In this document: positions 62,925 to 64,000 of the stretch, piece by piece
Layout of the letters: each line of letters begins with the position of its first letter
How positions within the stretch are numbered: position 1 is the first letter of the stretch
Made by a program: the position numbers and the translations under genes
The notes under the pieces: generated by a model
What the model saw: only the letters and a program-made list of their open reading frames with translations
Databases searched by the model: none
Told to the model about the DNA's origin: nothing
Assembly: GCA_018466975.1 (NCBI GenBank)
Contig: CM031555.1
Coordinates: 2,418,001 to 2,482,000 of the forward strand
DNA from: Sparassis latifolia
Taxonomy: Eukaryota > Basidiomycota > Agaricomycetes > Polyporales > Sparassidaceae
Direction: 5' to 3'
DNA: 64,000 bases

Positions 62925-64000
62925 ATGGATATAAGACAAGTGGAAGATGTGATTCGGGGAGTGTTGAAGGGCGCCAAGCATGTCGTTTCGTATCCCGGTT
63001 CAAGCCAGTACGGTGGATTGGGCGCATCCTCCTGTGGATTAGCTTGTCTCAACTTCGCCAGAATCGGTTTTGCCAAGGAAGACAGTTTGTTCGGAGAAGA
63101 GCTCCTCAAGGCAATCCTCGACAAGGCCACAGCGCTCGTGAGCTCTCTACAATTATCGTGTTCTTCGATGCGACATAATCACATCCGTAGGACATCACAG
63201 CAATCTGTGCGGCATGGTCGAGCACATCGCATCTGGAGGTCGAAGATATCTCCCAGATACCTTTATTCGAAAAAAGTTTGAAGTTAGTTTCCACCAAGTA
63301 CTTTCGCCCCGGCGTCAAACAGTTCGCATCTCTACTGAAGTCAGTCTCACCCTCATGATAGCATGGGTATTCTAACCATTCTCCAGAGATATGAAGGCTA
63401 TCTCAGTGTCCTGCGTCGCTGTGATAACACGCCCTCCCGAGATTATCGCCTGTTTGAAGCTTTCAGTTGGCCCTCAAACGGTATTCATTGTCTATGACTC
63501 CCACTGCAGACCTAGTCACCCTGAGGGTGCAGGGTTCACCTTGAGCTCATCAATTCGTGACACAGCAGTGATTCTCAGCGACATCCTTCCAGTGGACAGT
63601 CATCTGTTATCGCACGGCGACTTGCAGTGGCAGGCGCAGTTACTTGCAAATTGCTCTGGCCACATTTTTGTGTCGAGGGGGTTGCTCTCGACCTCCGCCG
63701 ATCTCACGCAAACAGTAATTGAAACAAGCTTAACACTACTGGCTCTGCGTGCGGAGGTCAACGATCTCAAATCTCAGCAGTCTGAACTAGCGGCCGAGAA
63801 CAAACGGCTATTGACGGAGATGGAGATTATGGCAGATGAACATGTGAAGGAACGACGGAGGTTGTCATCTTCTAACTGGAGTTATCGTGACGGATATGGA
63901 CGTTCACCCTCCTCTTGGGCCGATCAAGCGACTGCCTGGCCTCCATCATCTACCTCAGGTGGCGGTGATCCTTCTCACAGCGCCTGGACCTCTCCTTCCC
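62925..64000 (+). CDS. RBR-type E3 ligase paralogue, tandem copy 2, 3'-partial
   Basis: Starts MDIRQVEDVIRGVLKGAKHV (ATG 62925-62927) and runs off the window. The N-terminal domain is intact: SQYGGLGASSCGLACLNFAR, then, over a short intron (63140-63192), DITAICAAWSSTSHLEVEDI, PLFEKSLKLVSTKYFRPGVK, and after another intron VAVITRPPEIIACLKLSVG, VFIVYDSHCRPSHPEGAG and WQAQLLANCSGHIFVSRGLL. A coiled coil (NDLKSQQSELAAENKRLLTE) follows. The RBR module expected from copy 1 lies beyond the window, so its presence is inference. The invariant-looking Gln, Cys and Asp-Ser-His suggest a papain-fold peptidase domain. Confidence 0.8.

Overview
This window is nuclear DNA from a filamentous basidiomycete, most likely an Agaricomycete. 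I infer this from many short spliceosomal introns (mostly 45-70 nt, GT-AG, with CTNA-like branch points), tightly packed genes on both strands, and protein families typical of that group: a sacsin-like GHKL ATPase of the DUF3684 type, a short Zn(II)2Cys6 factor, and RBR E3 ligases with a basidiomycete-style N-terminal domain. The species cannot be named from the sequence alone. I found no CRISPR array, prokaryotic operon, rRNA or convincing tRNA.

Layout. A DYRK-family kinase (5' end outside the window) runs to 4886. A roughly 1,740-residue GHKL ATPase with a C-terminal HExxH motif follows on the minus strand (5910-12537), then the queuine tRNA-ribosyltransferase accessory subunit QTRT2 (13135-14997, minus). 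A small Zn(II)2Cys6 regulator (16652-17616) sits alone, followed by almost 6 kb with no recognisable gene. A cysteine-rich hypothetical gene (23578-24381, minus) and an ING-family PHD gene (25180-26774, plus) diverge around a complete hAT-type MITE. Kinetochore NUF2 (minus) and a RecQ helicase (plus) are also divergent. Then come a FUSC/ArAE_2-like membrane protein, DDX41 helicase diverging from galactose-1-phosphate uridylyltransferase, a Nudix ADP-sugar pyrophosphatase, myosin V, an AN1 zinc-finger protein (ZFAND1/Cuz1 type) diverging from ESCRT-III Vps2, COG4, a GH3 beta-glucosidase, a UPF0538 protein, and two tandem RBR E3 ligase genes. The second RBR gene is cut by the window end.

Most genes are conserved housekeeping genes: cell polarity and growth (DYRK, myosin V, COG4, Vps2), chromosome maintenance (ING, NUF2, RecQ), RNA metabolism (DDX41, QTRT2) and carbon metabolism (GalT, GH3). 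They do not form one pathway.

The most interesting parts are: (i) the tandem RBR genes, whose N-terminal domain looks like a papain-fold cysteine peptidase (Gln ... Cys ... Asp-x-His) and has lost its Asp-x-His box in one copy; (ii) a MITE with perfect 20-bp TIRs and 8-bp TSD only 15 bp from the ING start codon; (iii) an HExxH motif at the end of the sacsin-like ATPase; and (iv) GC-AG introns and microexons of 12-25 nt that automatic annotation would probably miss. Exon borders given here were read by eye. They are firm where conserved motifs cross the junction, and are marked where not.
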